The position numbers and the translations under genes were made by a program. A stretch of DNA of 64,000 nt from an uncultured Alphaproteobacteria bacterium (GTDB taxonomy: Bacteria; Pseudomonadota; Alphaproteobacteria; Micropepsales; Micropepsaceae), in NCBI GenBank assembly GCA_902826695.1, contig CADEFU010000012.1, forward strand, positions 58,745-122,744. The letters are read 5' to 3'. Below the pieces are notes generated by a model. It worked only from the letters and a program-made list of their open reading frames with translations, searched no databases and was not told where the DNA came from. Below, piece by piece: positions 61,595 through 64,000 of this stretch (positions within the stretch are counted from its first letter, which is position 1; each line of letters begins with the position of its first letter).

Positions 61595-61638
61595 ATCCGT
61601 TAGGAATCCGTTTGATATCCGTATGGAATCCGTCTGCA
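61595..61638. repeat. Four tandem 11-bp iteron-like repeats
   Basis: ATCCGT starts at 61595, 61606, 61617 and 61628, exactly 11 bp apart; unit forms are ATCCGTTAGGA, ATCCGTTTGAT, ATCCGTATGGA and ATCCGTCTGCA. A fifth ATCCGTTAG lies 40 bp upstream at 61555. One helical turn per unit would put all sites on the same DNA face. Confidence 0.7.
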
Positions 61639-61927
61639 ACCATTTTCGCCGGCACCGGCTTTCGAACTTTTTCGGCTTAAATGCTTGTCTATCGGCGCAT
61701 TGACGCGCTTGGCGATGCGAGCGCGCCGCTGCGAGAGTTTGGGCACGACGCGGCCCTCACCCTCCACGAGATAGACCTCGCAAAGCGTCTTTGGTGACGT
61801 ATCAAATTGTCAAGTCGCAGCCGCGATCGAGTGGGCGACCGGGAAAGCAACATTATTATCCCTTATTATTCCGAATTGCAATATTTTCGTCGGCCGAAGG
61901 GCGGCGTGCAGAAAAGAGTGCCCTTGC

Positions 61928-61954
61928 CTGGGAGCGCCGGCATCTTGCCGGCTG
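61928..61954. repeat. REP-like palindrome, relative of 52318-52427
   Basis: CTGGGAGC is followed by GCCGGCA-TCT-TGCCGGC, a perfect 7-bp hairpin with a TCT loop. The arms at 52318 have the same layout with GCGGGCG-TCT-CGCCCGC. GCCGCAAGATCCGGCGGGA at 61971-61989 is a degenerate inverted partner. It appears to be a dispersed family. Confidence 0.65.
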
Positions 61955-62025
61955 TTTCCGACTCTCAATCGCCGCAAGATCCGGCGGGAAGTCCGTACCC
62001 CTACGCGTGGCAGCGGGCGTTCATT

Positions 62026-62535
62026 TCAGTTCGTTTCGGCCGACAGAGTCTTGCGCAGTTCGCCGGCTGACCACAGTCGCTTGTTGATGAGCAAGCTCTG
62101 GTCGTCGCCGACGTTTGCGAGATCTTCCAAGGCGGCTTTGCGATCGTCGAGCGCGACATGAACCAGGGCGCGGCCGAGCAGAGCCACGCTGACGAAGGCG
62201 CCGGACTCCAGCAGCCGCTCCTTCTCGATCAGGCGCGTCCAGTCGCGCTTGGACGCCTTCAGGTCGCCCAGCTCCAGCGTCAGCCGGGCGCGCGTGTGCA
62301 AGTGGCCCCGGTCGTCAAGGGACAGTTCGATCGCCTTGGAGATGGCGTCAACCGCTTCGGCCTTGCGGTCGCAGCGCCAATACACCTTCGCCAAATTGGC
62401 CCAGGCGGCTTCGTGGTGGCTTTCGTCCCAGGTTTTCAGGCACGCCTGGCAGAGGCGCACGGCCTCATCGAATTGGCGCGCGCGCAAGAGCGTGAGGACA
62501 CGTTCGTGCACTCTGTCGGCATCGGCCTCGTTCAT
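62026..62535 (-). CDS. TPR-like helical protein
   Basis: A 169-residue cytoplasmic protein starts at ATG 62535; no strong ribosome binding site is visible. VLTLLRARQFDEAVRLCQACLKTWDESHHEAAWANLAKVYWRCDRKAEAVDAISKAIELSLDD and HTRARLTLELGDLKASKRDWTRLIEKERL form two to three TPR units. A longer frame upstream lacks coding character. Probably a protein-protein adaptor. Function unknown. Confidence 0.75.
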   Translation of the reverse strand: MNEADADRVHERVLTLLRARQFDEAVRLCQACLKTWDESHHEAAWANLAKVYWRCDRKAEAVDAISKAIELSLDDRGHLHTRARLTLELGDLKASKRDWTRLIEKERLLESGAFVSVALLGRALVHVALDDRKAALEDLANVGDDQSLLINKRLWSAGELRKTLSAETN

Positions 62536-62870
62536 CGCGGACCCTAGATCGCAGGTTTCACCGGGCACGCGAGACGGCCGCGCACCGATTCGACTCTGTA
62601 GTGTTCCGCGACAGCAAATACCATGGCGCCAATCGTCGTGTGCCGGCGGTGATCCGCAGAAATGAAGCGGACGTGAGCACCGGGCCCCCGCGTTCGTGAG
62701 TGGCCCTCGTGCTTCAACCGCAAAGGCACAGCCCTCGCCCCCTCCCCGAGTTCGCGCACGAACAGGCAATCGGGCGGCAGCTGATAGGCGTTCGCTGGGG
62801 GGCATGATAGCTATTCGCCGCCGCTCAGCGCGCGCTAGAATACCGTCGGCTGATCTGCATCCCTGGGGAG
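62536..62870. other. 335-bp region without a gene
   Basis: No gene is supported. The frame that would extend the TPR protein upstream is rich in Arg, Pro and Gly and looks non-coding. GGGGAGG at 62864-62870 belongs to the leader of the gene at 62889. Confidence 0.4.
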
Positions 62871-62884
62871 GTGCGGGGAATATG

Positions 62885-62904
62885 TATCATGTCACCGTAT
62901 TTTC
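62885..62904 (+). repeat. Repeat A: left border of cassette 1
   Basis: This 20-bp sequence contains the ATG of the next gene (62889) and TGTCACCGTATT. It matches repeat C at 63615-63634 at 17 of 20 positions and is inverted relative to repeat B. Confidence 0.6.
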
Positions 62905-63545
62905 TTTCCGCGAACGACTACATAGGTCTGAGCGATGATGAGCTTTACGACTTCATGAGCAGCCTCTTTGACTCCACATGGGAGTATCGAACTGGCGGGC
63001 CTGACCGGCCGCTCTCGCATAGCGGAGCATCTCTGACAGAGCCGCAAGTTCTTGCGATCTGCGAAGAGGCGCTGCTTCGTCGACAGGACCAGACGATCTC
63101 CATCTGGGCAATTGACCTACTGACGGCGAGGCCTAGCGTCGACGCCCATCGCATTGTGATTGAAGCCGCAAAGAAAAGTCACCGGACGTCAACCGAAGAC
63201 ATCCATCTTTTAGACTTCGTTTTTCAAACGTCGGTCGAATTTCCTGATTCTCTGTATCTGGACTTTCTCGACACGAATAAGGCTGAACTTGTTCGCCAGT
63301 TCGCAGCGCGCGTACTGCTACTAAAGCAACAAGTTGCCAATCATCTGCCGTTCCTCGAACTCTTCGTCAGCGACTCGGATGAAATTGTGCGCATCAACCT
63401 CGCAGCTACCCTGTACCAGGCGACGGGCGATCCGCGATACATGGAGTTCATCCGCAAGAAGAAGAAATCGGCGATACTCGACATCGCACGATCCGCGAAA
63501 GAATGTGAGGGCATTCTGCTCACTGGCGAGCCGACGGCCCAATGA
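62889..63545 (+). CDS. Unknown protein in cassette 1
   Basis: A 218-residue protein starts at ATG 62889 (GTG 62871 is the alternative). It has no signal peptide. Helical pairs such as LTEPQVLAICEEALLRRQDQTISIWAIDLL, KAELVRQFAARVLLLKQQVANHLPFLELFVSDSDEIVRINLAATLYQA suggest a HEAT-like solenoid. The first codons (MSPYFL) come from repeat A. Codon use is less GC-biased than neighbours, hinting at transfer. It ends 17 bp before repeat B. Function not recognised. Confidence 0.6.
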   Translation: MSPYFLSANDYIGLSDDELYDFMSSLFDSTWEYRTGGPDRPLSHSGASLTEPQVLAICEEALLRRQDQTISIWAIDLLTARPSVDAHRIVIEAAKKSHRTSTEDIHLLDFVFQTSVEFPDSLYLDFLDTNKAELVRQFAARVLLLKQQVANHLPFLELFVSDSDEIVRINLAATLYQATGDPRYMEFIRKKKKSAILDIARSAKECEGILLTGEPTAQ

Positions 63546-63550
63546 CTACT

Positions 63551-63583
63551 TTGAATTGGGTTGAATTGGGTGACAGCACACCC
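63551..63583 (-). repeat. Repeat B with tandem decamer: right border of cassette 1
   Basis: TTGAATTGGG is repeated in tandem at 63551-63570. The second copy begins repeat B (63563-63583), GAATTGGGTGACAGCACAC, inverted to repeats A and C and nearly identical to repeat D. Confidence 0.6.
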
Positions 63584-63614
63584 ATTCCCCATGATCGAAG
63601 CCGGCGGGAATAGA

Positions 63615-63634
63615 TATGCTGTCACCGTATTCTC
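63615..63634 (+). repeat. Repeat C: left border of cassette 2
   Basis: TATGCTGTCACCGTATTCTC lies 31 bp after repeat B and matches repeat A at 17 of 20 positions. It includes an ATG in frame with the next gene (63616). Confidence 0.6.
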
Positions 63635-63684
63635 GTCACCTATTTCGTCAGGACAATCCAGTGCTGCCGATGAAAGGAATTCCG

Positions 63685-63993
63685 ATGACTGACCGCATTG
63701 AGGTCCCGACCGTTCGGGTCGATTTTCACAATGCTGATGGCGACGGTTTTGTAAGATTGAATGTGGCAGGCGCAGTTGCGGACCTCACGCGGCTCGGGTT
63801 GGTATTGACCGTTGGCGATCAATTGCGGGTGACAGACGGCGAGATAGCTGTACTGGGGACAGTTCGGCCCCCTGGTCCGGAAGGGGTTTGGCGGCTGCAG
63901 GTCGATTGGGCCCAGGTGTTTCACGAGCACGGCAAGAGGGAATTGGGTGACAGCATACTGAACTGCACCCGGTTGTTGAGACACGGAAATTGA
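63685..63993 (+). CDS. Unknown small protein in cassette 2
   Basis: A 102-residue protein starts at ATG 63685 behind AAAGGAA; in-frame ATGs at 63616 (inside repeat C) and 63670 also exist. The core (IEVPTVRVDFHNADGDGFVRLNVAGAVADLTRLG, GDQLRVTDGEIAVLGTVR) is beta-rich, perhaps a small barrel. The last ~17 codons (ELGDSILNCTRLL) are read through repeat D, so the original C-terminus was probably replaced. Function not recognised. Confidence 0.55.
   Translation: MTDRIEVPTVRVDFHNADGDGFVRLNVAGAVADLTRLGLVLTVGDQLRVTDGEIAVLGTVRPPGPEGVWRLQVDWAQVFHEHGKRELGDSILNCTRLLRHGN
63940..63960 (-). repeat. Repeat D: right border of cassette 2
   Basis: GAATTGGGTGACAGCATACTG shares its first 16 bases with repeat B and is the inverted partner of repeat C. 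The form GGTGACAGCATAC resembles REP sequences linked to RAYT transposases; no RAYT gene is in the window. Confidence 0.6.
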
Positions 63994-64000
63994 GAGACAG

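Larger units (their letters stand above)
61519..62025. other. 507-bp non-coding, AT-richer region
   Basis: No gene is supported. It holds the 11-bp array (61595-61638), an AT-rich stretch (61845-61890) and a REP-like palindrome (61928-61954). On the minus strand a frame without start reads LCEVYLVEGEGRVVPKLSQ and KRVNAPIDKHLSRKSSK (about 61800-61660), which might be a worn gene end; it was not recognised. Confidence 0.5.

Noticed and set aside
61791..62087. Small plus-strand frames over the REP-like region
   Set aside because: They cross the palindrome and AT-rich DNA, lack ribosome binding sites and show no conserved pattern.

Overview
The window looks like chromosomal DNA of a GC-rich alphaproteobacterium. 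The family cannot be fixed from the sequence alone. Supporting signs are a perfect TTAA-N7-TTAA CtrA-type box, Alphaproteobacteria-style families (MAPEG, DUF2239, DUF6356, a RibB with a degenerate RibA-like tail, a BchE-like radical SAM protein) and many GNAT, VOC, GST, AraC and SDR genes. No rRNA, tRNA or CRISPR array was recognised.

Layout. 1-5.7 kb: the 5' part of an M19 dipeptidase, an orphan phage terminase pair, an aspartyl protease-like protein and unknown secreted proteins. 5.8-11 kb: AraC, MAPEG, an AurF-like diiron oxygenase with a GNAT partner, then a divergent HxlR regulator and acyl-CoA dehydrogenase-like flavoenzyme. Near-identical palindromes before the oxygenase and in the HxlR/flavoenzyme interval suggest one small regulon. 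11-20 kb: oxidative metabolism, with a Baeyer-Villiger monooxygenase 1 nt upstream of an alpha/beta hydrolase (ketone to ester to cleavage products), an MDR, an SDR, a VOC protein and a soluble PAS histidine kinase. 20-30 kb: RibB with an N-terminal helix-turn-helix, endonuclease I lipoprotein, outer-membrane barrel, chorismate mutase, TraB/GumN, GST, GloA, and an isolated bchE-like gene with no other photosynthesis gene nearby. 30-42 kb: serine hydrolase with CapA, a PAN-domain membrane protein, EF-hand lipoprotein with amidase, pentapeptide-repeat protein and a tandem Clp-fold protease with one degenerate active site.

42-51 kb: a TetR remnant cut off by an S41 peptidase gene, split YeeE/YedE transporter, DUF2239 with an operator-like promoter, AraC/VOC pair, and a P1-nuclease-like/DUF4332 fusion preceded by a CtrA box and a hairpin covering its ribosome binding site. 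51-55 kb: globin, asd preceded by a possible leaderless Met/Lys/Thr-rich leader peptide, a palindromic repeat, and a Rieske-fold protein lacking both histidine cluster ligands. 55-62 kb: TRIC channel, a large TPR-CHAT protease, and a CoA ligase coupled to a creatininase-family hydrolase. 61.5-64 kb: accessory DNA with lower GC, an 11-bp iteron-like array, REP-like palindromes, and two consecutive unknown genes each bracketed by inverted copies of one ~20-bp repeat.

The most interesting candidates are the His-less Rieske protein, the Met/Lys/Thr leader ahead of asd, the two repeat-bracketed cassettes at the right end, the HxlR palindrome pair and the occluded ribosome binding site at 47.6 kb. 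All functional statements rest on reading motifs and spacing by eye; no database search was run.
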